Source: Parablautia intestinalis (GTDB lineage: Bacteria > Bacillota > Clostridia > Lachnospirales > Lachnospiraceae). Taken from it: a stretch of DNA of 64,000 nucleotides. Each line of letters begins with the position of its first letter. Position 1 is the stretch's first letter. The translations under genes and the position numbers were made by a program. The DNA lies in contig RAYQ01000013.1 in the NCBI GenBank assembly GCA_003612395.1, positions 1 through 64,000 of the forward strand, given 5' to 3'. The notes beneath the pieces are model-generated. The model did not search any database, was not told the origin of the DNA, and worked only from the letters and a program-made list of their open reading frames with translations. This document shows positions 35,111 through 43,437 of the stretch, piece after piece.

Positions 35111-35176
35111 GGGGAGGATATACCCTCCTGGGCAGATAATCCTCTATGGGAGGATATATCCTCAAGGGAGGATAAG
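35111..35176. repeat. Cluster of GGAGGATA repeats and palindromes
   Basis: Within 66 bp there are GGGAGGATATACCCTCC, GGGAGGATATATCCTC and GGGAGGATAAG. The first two are inverted repeats. It lies in a gene-free stretch (34980-35297) upstream of the SEC-C promoter. Function unknown. Confidence 0.5.
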
Positions 35177-35297
35177 TATTATTTATCTGTCGTATCTGTG
35201 GTTGTCCACAATGTCAAAGGAGGGGGTTCCGTTGACATTAGTATTATTACCCGGCAAATCAGACTTTATACAATCTAATTCAATTTTCCAAAAAAAT

Positions 35298-35326
35298 TTT
35301 ACATTTTATATAAATTAGGCTATAAT
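35298..35326 (+). promoter_or_regulatory. Promoter of the SEC-C/C_GCAxxG_C_C operon
   Basis: TTTACA (35298-35303) and consensus TATAAT (35321-35326) are 17 bp apart. The leader to the ATG at 35468 is about 135 nt. Confidence 0.65.
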
Positions 35327-35467
35327 AAGAAAGCATGCAGATGAGAACAGCATTTACAGCATTCGTTGTTATAGTCTTACAGTCTGCAGAAAACAGGCAT
35401 GCATGCAAGAATTATTTTTTGAATACTTATAAGAAATCTGCCGGCGGCAGGTGAGGAGGAATTGTGT

Positions 35468-35974
35468 ATGGCACTTCTTAAAAAATGGCGGGACATGGCC
35501 TATTCGGAAACAGCAAATAAGGGAGATTTGCAAAGACTTTGGTCTGACTATTTTGAAAAAGAAAAAGAGATCTATGCGGAGCTCTTAAAGAGCCCTGACG
35601 AAGTGGTAAGCGGTACAGTAAAGGAATTAGCAGAAAAATATGGAATTGATATCATGACAATGACAGGCTTTTTGGATGGTATCAATGACAGCTTAAAAGA
35701 GCCTAATCCGATTGACGAGATGGAAGAAGACACACAGGTTGCTCTGGGATTTGATAAAGAGCTCTTATATAAAAATATGGTGGCGGCCGGTGCCGACTGG
35801 CTGTATGAACTGCCCGAATGGGAAGCCATTTTTGACGAGGATACAAGGAAGGCTCTTTACAGGGAGCAGAAATCTTCTACAACCATCGTAAAACCTGATA
35901 AGGTTTACCCAAATGATCCCTGTCCCTGCGGAAGCGGCAAAAAGTATAAAAAATGCTGTGGAAGGAAAGGCTGA
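35468..35974 (+). CDS. SEC-C motif protein
   Basis: A 168-residue cytoplasmic protein ending in a zinc-binding SEC-C motif ([13 protein letters not shown]) like that at the SecA C-terminus. The helical N-terminal domain (residues 1-110) resembles SEC-C proteins common in Lachnospiraceae, whose function is unknown. ATG 35468 has AGGAGG 8 bp upstream; TTG 35462 is less likely. Its TGA overlaps the next start codon by 1 bp. Confidence 0.88.
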   Translation: MALLKKWRDMAYSETANKGDLQRLWSDYFEKEKEIYAELLKSPDEVVSGTVKELAEKYGIDIMTMTGFLDGINDSLKEPNPIDEMEEDTQVALGFDKELLYKNMVAAGADWLYELPEWEAIFDEDTRKALYREQKSSTTIVKPDKVYPNDPCPCGSGKKYKKCCGRKG

Positions 35975-36444
35975 TGATTAGCCGGATTAAGCAGGCTGTT
36001 GCAACTTTTGAATCCGGGTATACCTGTGCGCAGTCTGTATTTGCTACTTATGCGGATTTATTTGGCCTGGACCGGGAAACAGCTTTAAAGCTGGCAAGCC
36101 CTATGGGCGGAGGCGTGGGAAGGATGCGGGAGATATGCGGAGTTGTGTCGGCAATGGCGCTGCTGGCAGGACTGAAGGAAGGCAATACGGATCCGGAAAA
36201 CGAGGAAGGAAAAGAACGGATTTATCTTTTGACCAGACAAATGGCGGACAGGTTTAAAGAAAAAAACGGAACGATTATCTGCCGGGAGCTCTTAGGGATT
36301 GAAGGCAGGGAGGAAAGCGCAAAGCCTTCGGCCAGAACGAAAGAATATTATGCATCCAGACCATGCAGCAGGCTGGTAGCGGATGCTTCCGGGATAATAG
36401 AAGAAGTACTGCTTGCTGATGAAAAGGATGGCTTTTGCCGGTAA
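35974..36444 (+). CDS. C_GCAxxG_C_C family redox-type protein
   Basis: A 156-residue protein of the C_GCAxxG_C_C family, defined by spaced cysteines: YTCAQSVF, REICGVVSAMALLAGL, IICRELLG and RPCSRLV are all present. Members may bind iron-sulfur or other redox cofactors; no activity is established. ATG 35974 overlaps the SEC-C stop codon, with GAAGGAAAGG upstream, so the two are co-translated. Confidence 0.88.
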   Translation: MISRIKQAVATFESGYTCAQSVFATYADLFGLDRETALKLASPMGGGVGRMREICGVVSAMALLAGLKEGNTDPENEEGKERIYLLTRQMADRFKEKNGTIICRELLGIEGREESAKPSARTKEYYASRPCSRLVADASGIIEEVLLADEKDGFCR

Positions 36445-36451
36445 TTTACGT

Positions 36452-36484
36452 CCATGCATTACGAAATAATGCATGGCGTTTTTC
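36452..36484 (+). terminator. Terminator after the C_GCAxxG_C_C gene
   Basis: CCATGCATTA (36452-36461) pairs with TAATGCATGG (36467-36476), followed by CGTTTTTT. Confidence 0.8.
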
Positions 36485-36560
36485 ATAAATAAGCTGTCTC
36501 GCGAAGCGTGGCAGTGTTTTATTCAATAAGCTGTCTCGCGAAGCGTGGCAGCGTTTGATA
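36485..36560. repeat. Two tandem copies of the REP-like element
   Basis: Two nearly identical units of AATAAGCTGTCTCGCGAAGC followed by GTGGCAGYGTTT, in the same orientation as the pair at 4609-4680. Confidence 0.7.
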
Positions 36561-36611
36561 ATAACTGTTTTGTAAAAGGCGGCATGAACCGGGAAAGGAG
36601 AATGGAAAGGT

Positions 36612-36842
36612 ATGACAGAAAAATGGGAAAGCTTTAAGGAAACACTGGATGATGTAAAGAGTATGAGCAAAAGGGAATTTTTACTGATAATAGCAGTGTG
36701 TATTTTGGGAGGAATTGTGTTTGGCATGCTGTTTTCCCCCAGAAAGTCTGTTATGCTGGGCTCATACAATGGAAGCAATAACAAGGGGAAAGACAATAAT
36801 TCCTTAAAAGAAGAAGATGAGATCTTAGACTGGGAGGATTAA
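36612..36842 (+). CDS. Small single-pass membrane protein
   Basis: A 76-residue protein: a charged N-terminus of 21 residues (MTEKWESFKETLDDVKSMSK), one helix at about 23-42 (FLLIIAVCILGGIVFGMLF), and a polar, acidic tail ending in EEDEILDWED. AAAGG lies before the ATG. It sits directly upstream of thrS, separated by a structured repeat. No family recognised. Confidence 0.7.
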   Translation: MTEKWESFKETLDDVKSMSKREFLLIIAVCILGGIVFGMLFSPRKSVMLGSYNGSNNKGKDNNSLKEEDEILDWED

Positions 36843-36920
36843 ATCGAAAAATCTTAGATTTTTCAATTGGCAAATTTGCGCCTGCGTTCAAATTTGGGGG
36901 CTGCTGATAAGAATGGAGGA
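36843..36920 (+). repeat. Structured leader repeat carrying the thrS ribosome binding site
   Basis: A palindrome of GAAAAATCTT/AGATTTTTC (36846-36864) is followed by two CAAATTTG words, then GGGGGCTGCTG and AATGGAGGA, whose GGAGG serves ATG 36927. The same order, A/T hairpin, paired CAAATTTG, GGCTGCTG, GGAGG, recurs at 50975-51066 before the DUF4132 gene. Confidence 0.6.
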
Positions 36921-36926
36921 ACTGAG

Positions 36927-38882
36927 ATGAAAGTCATGTTAAAAGACGGCTCTGCCAGGGAATATGACAGTGCCAGAAGTGTTTATGAAATTGCGCTGGA
37001 TATCAGCGAGGGACTTGCCAGAGCGGCATGTGCAGGTGAAGTGGACGGCGAAGTGGTGGATCTGCGTACGATCATCGAAAAGGACTGTATGTTAAATATT
37101 CTGACGGCCAGTGATCCGGAAGGCCTGCGGGTGGTAAGACATACATGCTCTCATGTGATGGCGCAGGCGGTTAAGAGAATTTTCCCGGCAGCAAAGCTGG
37201 CTATCGGGCCGTCAATTGATACGGGATATTATTATGATTTTGAGCACGAACCCTTTTCACGGGAGGACTTGGATAAAATAGAAGCCGAGATGAAAAAAAT
37301 CATCAAGGAAGGGCATAAGCTGGAGCGCTTTACCCTGCCCAGGGAAGAAGCCATAAAGTTTATGGAAGAAAAAGGGGAGCCCTACAAGGTGGAGCTTATC
37401 AGGGATTTGCCAAAGGATGCGGAAATTTCATTTTATAGCCAGGGAGATTTTACGGATCTTTGTGCAGGACTGCACCTGATGAGCACCAAAGGTATTAAGG
37501 CTTTCAAGCTGACCTCATCCTCAGGCGCTTACTGGAGAGGAAACTCTGACAATGCCATGCTTCAGAGAATTTACGGCACTGCCTTTCAGAAAAAGGAAGA
37601 ACTGGCCGAATACTTAGAGTACCTGGAGAATATCAGGCTTAGGGATCATAACAAGCTGGGTCGTGAGATGGAACTGTTTACCACAGTGGATGTGATTGGA
37701 CAGGGACTTCCCCTTCTTATGCCCAAGGGGGCTAAAATGATCCAGACTATGCAGCGCTGGATAGAGGATTTGGAAGACAATGAATGGGGATATGTGAGAA
37801 CGAAAACCCCTTTTATGGCCAAGAGTGATTTATATAAGATTTCGGGTCACTGGGATCATTATAAAGAGGGGATGTTTGTGCTTGGAGACGAGGAAGTGGA
37901 CAAGGAGGTATTTGCCCTAAGGCCCATGACCTGTCCGTTCCAGTATTATGTTTACAAAGCATCCCAGCATTCTTACAGGGAACTGCCCCTTCGCTATGGG
38001 GAGACCTCCACACTGTTTCGAAATGAGGATTCCGGCGAAATGCACGGGCTTACCAGAGTGCGCCAGTTTACGATTTCAGAGGGACACCTGATCATTCGTC
38101 CTGACCAGGCCGGAGAGGAGTTAAAAAGATGTCTGGATTTGGCGGTATACTGCCTGACTACCCTGGGATTACAGGATGAAGTGACCTATCGTCTGTCCAA
38201 ATGGGATCCGCAGAACCGGGAAAAATACCTTGGCGATGAGGAATATTGGGAATCCACTCAGAGTAAAATCAGAGAAATTCTGGTAGAATATGGTGTTCCG
38301 TTCACAGAGGCAGATGGCGAGGCAGCCTTTTACGGCCCTAAAATAGATATCCAGGCAAAGAATGTGTACGGCAAGGAAGACACCATGATCACCATTCAGC
38401 TGGATTGTGCCATTGCCGAAAACTTTGATATGTACTATATCGATCAAAACGGTGATAAAGTGCGTCCTTACATTATTCACAGGACATCTATGGGATGCTA
38501 TGAGAGAACACTGGCATGGCTGATAGAAAAGTACGAAGGGAAATTCCCTACATGGCTGTGTCCGGAGCAGGTAAGAGTGCTTCCTATTTCCGACAAATAT
38601 GAGGAATATGCAAAGAAGGTTCAGGCGCAGCTTAAGCAAAACGGTGTTCTTGCGGAAGTGGACGGCCGTTCTGAAAAGATTGGCTTTAAGATCCGTGAAG
38701 CAAGGCTTGCAAAGATCCCTTATATGTTGGTAGTAGGTCAGCAGGAGGAAGCGGATAAAACCGTATCGGTGAGAAGCCGTTTTGCAGGGGACGAGGGTGT
38801 GAAGTCTCTGGATGTATTTATTGATCAGATTTGTAAAGAAATCAGAACCAAAGAAATCCGCAAAGAAGAAAAAGAGATTTAG
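36927..38882 (+). CDS. thrS: Threonyl-tRNA synthetase
   Basis: A 651-residue class II enzyme that charges tRNA-Thr. It has an N-terminal TGS domain (KDGSAREYDSARSVYEIALDI), an editing-domain signature (HTCSHVMAQAVKRIFP), a catalytic core with zinc ligands Cys in RPMTCPFQ, His in SEGH and His in IIHRTSMG, and a C-terminal anticodon domain (KIGFKIREARLAKIPYMLVVG). CPFQ and FTISEGH differ from the usual CPxH and FTxDDAH, which marks a divergent ThrRS subtype, possibly one of two in this genome. GGAGGA is 6 bp upstream. No T-box leader is recognisable; a long hairpin follows. Confidence 0.93.
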   Translation: MKVMLKDGSAREYDSARSVYEIALDISEGLARAACAGEVDGEVVDLRTIIEKDCMLNILTASDPEGLRVVRHTCSHVMAQAVKRIFPAAKLAIGPSIDTGYYYDFEHEPFSREDLDKIEAEMKKIIKEGHKLERFTLPREEAIKFMEEKGEPYKVELIRDLPKDAEISFYSQGDFTDLCAGLHLMSTKGIKAFKLTSSSGAYWRGNSDNAMLQRIYGTAFQKKEELAEYLEYLENIRLRDHNKLGREMELFTTVDVIGQGLPLLMPKGAKMIQTMQRWIEDLEDNEWGYVRTKTPFMAKSDLYKISGHWDHYKEGMFVLGDEEVDKEVFALRPMTCPFQYYVYKASQHSYRELPLRYGETSTLFRNEDSGEMHGLTRVRQFTISEGHLIIRPDQAGEELKRCLDLAVYCLTTLGLQDEVTYRLSKWDPQNREKYLGDEEYWESTQSKIREILVEYGVPFTEADGEAAFYGPKIDIQAKNVYGKEDTMITIQLDCAIAENFDMYYIDQNGDKVRPYIIHRTSMGCYERTLAWLIEKYEGKFPTWLCPEQVRVLPISDKYEEYAKKVQAQLKQNGVLAEVDGRSEKIGFKIREARLAKIPYMLVVGQQEEADKTVSVRSRFAGDEGVKSLDVFIDQICKEIRTKEIRKEEKEI

Positions 38883-38931
38883 ATTTCCTAAGGCGTCAAA
38901 GGACGCCGCCTAAGAAAATCTAAATCATCTC
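38874..38931 (+). terminator. Long imperfect hairpin overlapping the thrS stop codon
   Basis: GAGATTTAGATTTCCTAAGG on the left pairs with a nearly complementary right arm ending at 38931, with a short loop at about 38897-38902. The stem starts inside the last thrS codons. It lacks a clean T run. Confidence 0.5.
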
Positions 38932-38940
38932 CGGAAGAAT

Positions 38941-39018
38941 CGCAAGGCGATTCTTCTAAAATGGTACATGTATTGTTTGTACCGTAAGGCGATTCTTCTG
39001 AAATGGTTCATGTATTGT
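38941..39018. repeat. Tandem duplication of a 36-bp unit
   Basis: 38941-38976 and 38983-39018 differ at only three positions; both begin CGYAAGGCGATTCTTCT and end CATGTATTGT. The spacing is 42 bp, just upstream of the glycosyltransferase gene. Confidence 0.75.
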
Positions 39019-39048
39019 AAGTTGATATGACATGGAAAGAGGTTGCAG

Positions 39049-40686
39049 ATGGAGCATAAGAAAAGATGGGATGAAATAACAGGAATGGCGTTGCTGGCAC
39101 TTAGTGCAGGCCTTCTTGGTATCTCCGCCTTTTTATGTGCAGGCAGTGATTTATGGTATGATGAGGTGTTCACCATGGGGCTGGTCCAAAAGCCTCTTGG
39201 TGAACTGGTTGCCATTACGGCCCGGGATGTTCATCCCCCTCTTTATTATATGATTGTAAAGCTGTTTCTTTCCATTTTTTGCACAGCAGGTATGCAGCCG
39301 GTGATGAGTGCCAGGCTGGTATCTGTACTGCCTTTTTTTCTCTGTCTTGTCTATGCCCTTACAAAGGTGCGAAGGATGTTTGGCATGTTTGCAGCCGGCC
39401 TTTTTGGGTTTCTTATTCTTACCATGCCTCAGCTGGCGGATTATACGGTGGAAGTCAGAATGTACGGCTGGGCATTATTTTTTGTGACAGCCGGAATGCT
39501 GCATGCCTGTGAAGTGGTCCGTTCAGATAAAAAGAAATACAGCAGTGATGTCATTAACTGGTGTGTAATGACAGGGTGGCTTTTAGCGGCATGCTATACC
39601 CATTATTTTGCCTGTGTGGCAGCCTGTATGGTATATTTGTATCTGCTTGCCGGGCTCTGGCAGGAGAGGAGACTTAAGGAGAGAGGAAAAGCTTTCCTTA
39701 TCAGCAGTTTTTTTTGCGGGGCAGGTTATCTGCCCTGGGTTTTGCTGGTGGTTACAAGGCAGGTTGCGCAGGTTAACGAAAACTACTGGATTCAGCCCCT
39801 TAGCTGGCGGAGTCTGGGAGGATGCATTAAATTCCTGTTTCAGCCATTTTTTAACCACCAAACCTTGAATGTTATTTTGGCGGTTCTGCTGTTCTTATGT
39901 TATGCAGGGCTTTTTATATGGACGTTGTATCAGGGCCTTAAAAAAATTCTGTCTGAAAGCGCAGGGCCGGAAAGCGCTAAAGATAACCTTGCTTTAAAGA
40001 ATGACTTACAGATGAAAAGAAAGCAGGAGGAAGGGAGAAAGGTTCTTTTTTTGATCGGCTGTGCGGGCGTTCTGGCAGGCCTTGTGGCTTTTGGCTTTTT
40101 GGTCTCTTTCCTGATACGTCCAGTTTTTGTTTATCGCTATATGCTTCCTGCACTGGGGGTATTCTGGCTGGGGTTTGCAGTGATGGTTTCAGGGTTCCTT
40201 AACAGAAAGTATGTGGTCATACCTCTGCTGGCATTTGTACTGGTGACTGGTCTTAGAAATTTTCGTTCCTTTTATGGGGAGGAAATGTGGAAAAAGATTC
40301 AAATGGATGAAGCCGAAAGGGTTTTCTCCCGGATTGGAGAGGGAGATATTGTGGTGTGCAACTTTGCCCAGATGCAGGCAGTGACAGCCTATTATCTTCC
40401 CAATGATAGTTACCTCTGGTATGGGGAACCGGAGCCTTTGATCCGTGAAATATATCCGGGATGCCATGAATTGGTGGAAGGGGAATTTTCTGACGAGGCA
40501 GGTATCCGGTCGTTAAAAAAGCTCCTTGATTTGGGAAAGCCTGTCTGGTTTGTGGGCAGTGGAAATGCGCGGGATGAGATTATCGAAAAATGGGAGAAGG
40601 CCGGTATTGGGGCGAAGGAGCAGGAAACCGCTATGGTGGAACGATACTGGTTTAATTTATACAAGATTTTTTACAAAAATGAATAG
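39049..40686 (+). CDS. GT-C fold membrane glycosyltransferase, GT39/ArnT-like
   Basis: A 545-residue protein with about 11 helices. The first extracellular loop has the GT-C signature DLWYDEVFTMG with the catalytic Asp-Glu, followed by DVHPPLYYMI, as in PMT, ArnT and related polyprenyl-phosphate-dependent enzymes. A soluble C-terminal domain of about 120 residues starts near 425. It would transfer a sugar from a lipid carrier to a surface acceptor. ATG 39049 is preferred over TTG 39043. The middle has a charged cytoplasmic loop (about residues 305-330). Confidence 0.82.
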   Translation: MEHKKRWDEITGMALLALSAGLLGISAFLCAGSDLWYDEVFTMGLVQKPLGELVAITARDVHPPLYYMIVKLFLSIFCTAGMQPVMSARLVSVLPFFLCLVYALTKVRRMFGMFAAGLFGFLILTMPQLADYTVEVRMYGWALFFVTAGMLHACEVVRSDKKKYSSDVINWCVMTGWLLAACYTHYFACVAACMVYLYLLAGLWQERRLKERGKAFLISSFFCGAGYLPWVLLVVTRQVAQVNENYWIQPLSWRSLGGCIKFLFQPFFNHQTLNVILAVLLFLCYAGLFIWTLYQGLKKILSESAGPESAKDNLALKNDLQMKRKQEEGRKVLFLIGCAGVLAGLVAFGFLVSFLIRPVFVYRYMLPALGVFWLGFAVMVSGFLNRKYVVIPLLAFVLVTGLRNFRSFYGEEMWKKIQMDEAERVFSRIGEGDIVVCNFAQMQAVTAYYLPNDSYLWYGEPEPLIREIYPGCHELVEGEFSDEAGIRSLKKLLDLGKPVWFVGSGNARDEIIEKWEKAGIGAKEQETAMVERYWFNLYKIFYKNE

Positions 40687-40802
40687 AGCATAAACTAATC
40701 AGCCATACTTATTATTGTAGGATAATAAAAAAATGAAAGGTTGAAAAGCTCTTTAAGGCATGGTGGCAATAAGCGCTTACAACCTTCAGAACGGAGGAAA
40801 AA

Positions 40803-41117
40803 ATGGCTGAATTGAAATGTTCCGTGGATAATTGTGCTTATAATAAGAGCGAATGCTGCTGTAAGGGCGATATTATGGTGGGAGGAAAGCATGCCTGCCG
40901 GGAGGATGATACCTGCTGTGAAAGCTTTGCGGAAGCCGGAAGTGATCGGTTTACCAGCTCTTTAGAGCATCCAAGCAGGACCATCAGCATTGATTGCGAG
41001 GCGGCAGACTGTGTATACAACAGCAATTACAAATGTGTGGCGGATCACGTGGATATCAAGGGTTGTGGAGCAAGCAACTGCAAAGAGACATGCTGCTCAA
41101 CCTTTGAAGAAAGGTAA
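40803..41117 (+). CDS. DUF1540 protein
   Basis: A 104-residue Cys-rich protein with two DUF1540 repeats (CSVDNCAYNKSECC near residues 6-19 and CEAADCVYNSNYKC near 62-75), each followed by further cysteines up to CCSTFEER. The pattern suggests metal binding. Such proteins are widespread in Clostridia and some are linked to sporulation; function unknown. An AGGAGG-like site (ACGGAGG) precedes the ATG. Confidence 0.9.
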   Translation: MAELKCSVDNCAYNKSECCCKGDIMVGGKHACREDDTCCESFAEAGSDRFTSSLEHPSRTISIDCEAADCVYNSNYKCVADHVDIKGCGASNCKETCCSTFEER

Positions 41118-41157
41118 GGGTTTAGAACGGAATAACCAGAGAATCACTTAAAGTCAG

Positions 41158-41240
41158 ATACCCCGCCGCAGGCAGCGTGGCATTAAAACTGAAATGCCCT
41201 GGGAAAAGCCCTGAAAGGAACGCCCTAAAGGGCGGGGTAC
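41158..41240 (+). ncRNA. Candidate structured RNA or insertion-sequence end
   Basis: TACCCCGCC near 41158 pairs with GGCGGGGTA near 41231-41240, closing an 80-nt region that holds inner hairpins GGCATT/AATGCC and CGCCCT-AA-AGGGCG. The outer and last inner stems compete for the same bases. GGGCGGGGTA endings like this occur at the right ends of IS200/IS605-type elements, so it may be a relic of one (inference). Nothing else is visible in the 41118-41413 gap except a short match (GGCATCCGTTGTTTG, 41253-41267) to 60812. Confidence 0.4.
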
Positions 41241-41413
41241 TGGCAGATCCAGGCATCCGTTGTTTGAGCTTGCTTTACAGAAGAATTTATGGTTAAATAT
41301 ATTTGTTGAGGCAGAATATGCTTTAGCCAGTGTAATATCATAAGAACTGCTTAGATTATGGCAATAGGATTTGCCTGCTTTATAAGTTAAAATGCTCCGG
41401 CATGGAGGTAAAT

Positions 41414-42040
41414 ATGAAAAAGAAAATACTGTTACTTATCCTGTTTTCATTCCTTCTTTCAGGATGTAGTAAGGAAGTGGTTACGGTGGCAGGTGTTTTG
41501 CCAGAGGATGGACAGAACACGGATTACATAGAAATGAAAGAATTCAGGCTGAAGGACCAGACAGAGGAAAAAAGCGGTGATGAGGTAAGCTGCTGTGCGG
41601 TGCTCATTCCCACAGGCTATCAGGAATCAGAGGAAATTCCGGGCATGTATGTACATGAAAGAAGCCCTCTTGATTCTTCCAATGTATATTATACGGTATC
41701 TGAGGGAAACGGTGACGGAAGGGTTTCCAGGGAGCTTACAAAGGACAGCTACCGGGAAATCATGGAGGAGGCTTTCAGGGAGGCAGGACAGGATATTGAT
41801 CTGGAAATAGAATCCTTTGAAGAGATTGACATGGAGGGAATTCCTGCTTATAAAATCCGGAGCTCATACACGGTGGAAGATGGAGAAATTGAGCAGCTTG
41901 CGTACCTGATTTTGGCCGATGATACATATACCGTAACCTATAGCCAGATGTCAGATGATGAATTGATGGCCGATTTTGAGATTTCTGATGGAGAAATACG
42001 GTTGGTGCGTGAAGAAGAAGTCAGTATTGCAAAGGAATAA
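41414..42040 (+). CDS. Lipoprotein of unknown function
   Basis: A 208-residue exported lipoprotein with signal peptide MKKKILLLILFSFLLSGC and lipid-anchored C18. The mature part contains GYQESEEIPGMYVHERSPLDSSN and resembles small lipoproteins of Lachnospiraceae without known role. ATG 41414 is preferred because GGAGGT lies between it and an upstream in-frame ATG at 41402. A very strong hairpin follows. Confidence 0.85.
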   Translation: MKKKILLLILFSFLLSGCSKEVVTVAGVLPEDGQNTDYIEMKEFRLKDQTEEKSGDEVSCCAVLIPTGYQESEEIPGMYVHERSPLDSSNVYYTVSEGNGDGRVSRELTKDSYREIMEEAFREAGQDIDLEIESFEEIDMEGIPAYKIRSSYTVEDGEIEQLAYLILADDTYTVTYSQMSDDELMADFEISDGEIRLVREEEVSIAKE

Positions 42041-42047
42041 CAAACTA

Positions 42048-42103
42048 ACAGGATGTGGGCAGCGCCTGCGGATTTAACCGCACAGGCGCTGCCCACATCC
42101 TGT
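42048..42103. terminator. Perfect 21-bp stem between convergent genes
   Basis: 42048-42068 is exactly complementary to 42083-42103, with an inner CGG/CCG pair in the loop. It separates the lipoprotein gene from the convergent DAHP synthase gene and is likely a bidirectional terminator, although the following T run is poor. Confidence 0.7.
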
Positions 42104-42128
42104 ATAAAATACTGAAAAGTTACAATGA

Positions 42129-43157
42129 TTATTCATATTCTGCAATATCGTAAATCAGCTTCTCGGATGCTTCCCATCCAAGGCAGGGGTCGGTAATGGA
42201 TTTACCGTAAACACCGCCGCCAACCTTTTGGCAGCCTTCCTCTATGTAACTCTCGATCATGACGCCTTTTACAAGCTTATGAATATCAGAGTTTAATTTA
42301 CGGCTGTGCATGACTTCTTTCACAATGCGAATCTGCTGCTCATACTGCTTGTTGGAATTGCTGTGATTTGTGTCGATAACAGCGGCAGGGTTTTTCAAAT
42401 CTCTCTCATTATAGAGGTTAAGGAGCAGGTTTAAATCTTCATAGTGGTAATTAGGGAGATATCCGCCATGCTTATTGGAGGCTCCGCGCAGAACCGTATG
42501 GGCTAAGTCATTGCCGTTTGTCTTCACCTCCCATCCCCTGTAGATAAAGGAGTGGGGATGCTGGGAAGCATAAACGGAATTGAGCATAACCGTTAAATTT
42601 CCGCTGGTAGGGTTCTTCATTCCGATTGGCACATCAAAGCCGCTGACTACAATCCGGTGCTGCTGATCTTCCACAGAGCGGGCGCCAATGGCAACATAGG
42701 ATAAAATATCGGACACATATCCCCAGTTATCCGGGTAGAGCATCTCATCAGCAGCGGTAAGGCCGGATTCTGCAATGGCGCGGATATGCATTTTGCGCAT
42801 GGCAATGAGGCCGGCAAGAAAGTCAGGCTGTTGTTCCGGATCAGGCTGATGCACAATTCCCTTGTAGCCTTCCCCGGTGGTTCTGGGTTTGTTGGTGTAA
42901 ATCCGGGGAATCAGGATCAGCTTATCTTTTACCTTTTCATTTATTTTGGAAAGACGGGCAACGTAATCACAGACCGCATCCTCATTATCCGCTGAGCAGG
43001 GGCCGATGATGACAAGAAATTTGTTGCTTTTGCCTGTTATAACATCGCGGATTTCCTCATCCCGTTCTTTTTTTAACCGGACAAGCTCGGAGGGAACCGG
43101 GAACTGTTTCCTGATTTCATCCGGGGTCGGTAATAATCTTATAAAATCAAATGACAT
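42129..43157 (-). CDS. DAHP synthase, class I (AroFGH type)
   Basis: A 342-residue 3-deoxy-7-phosphoheptulonate synthase that joins phosphoenolpyruvate and erythrose 4-phosphate, the first step of aromatic amino-acid synthesis. Signatures: FLVIIGPCSADNEDAV, RIYTNKPRTTGEGYKG, PIGMKNPTSGN, AHTVLRGASNKHGG, DTNHSNSNK. Length and the LPTPDEIRKQFP N-terminus match the feedback-regulated E. coli type. The start is ATG 43157, preceded by GGGAGG on the minus strand; the longer frame to 43223 lies in its promoter. Confidence 0.94.
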   Translation of the reverse strand: MSFDFIRLLPTPDEIRKQFPVPSELVRLKKERDEEIRDVITGKSNKFLVIIGPCSADNEDAVCDYVARLSKINEKVKDKLILIPRIYTNKPRTTGEGYKGIVHQPDPEQQPDFLAGLIAMRKMHIRAIAESGLTAADEMLYPDNWGYVSDILSYVAIGARSVEDQQHRIVVSGFDVPIGMKNPTSGNLTVMLNSVYASQHPHSFIYRGWEVKTNGNDLAHTVLRGASNKHGGYLPNYHYEDLNLLLNLYNERDLKNPAAVIDTNHSNSNKQYEQQIRIVKEVMHSRKLNSDIHKLVKGVMIESYIEEGCQKVGGGVYGKSITDPCLGWEASEKLIYDIAEYE

Positions 43158-43208
43158 AATATAGCCTCCCTGTATCAAAAATTTAATATGCGTTTCCTGA
43201 CCCCGTAC

Positions 43209-43237
43209 ATTATAATACACCAAAACAGGAAGTGCAA
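43209..43237 (-). promoter_or_regulatory. Promoter of the DAHP synthase gene
   Basis: On the minus strand TTGCAC (43232-43237) and TATAAT (43209-43214) are 17 bp apart, about 50 bp before the start codon. Confidence 0.65.
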
Positions 43238-43264
43238 GAGTATGAGCTTCTTGTTTTTATCACA

Positions 43265-43335
43265 ATATTTCGGCTCGCGAGGCAGTGTTTGTTACAATAA
43301 GCCGGAAGGGTGAAGCGTGCGTTTGATTTTCGTTG
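43265..43335. repeat. Degenerate REP-like copies
   Basis: CGGCTCGCGAGGCAGTGTTTG followed by CAATAAGCCGGAAGGGTGAA and GCGTGCGTTTG are diverged relatives of the repeat at 4609-4680. Confidence 0.5.
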
Positions 43336-43437
43336 CAAGGTTAATGCAAGATTCATGTGATAGAATAAAGCGTATTGCTTTTCTGATATGTGCTGTTTTC
43401 GACAGCGTTAAAAAACGTTTCAGGTAAATAACCGGAG

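Noticed and set aside
35111-35176. CRISPR array
   Set aside because: Repeats are 8-16 bp with irregular short spacing and no unique spacers of 30-40 bp; no cas genes are present.
34977-35318. A 113-residue plus-strand frame
   Set aside because: It translates the GGAGGATA repeat cluster and promoter of the next operon, with low complexity and no family resemblance.
36843-36926. T-box leader of thrS
   Set aside because: The spacer is only about 85 nt, with no specifier loop, no T-box sequence and no terminator/antiterminator pair; it matches the RBS-carrying repeat instead.
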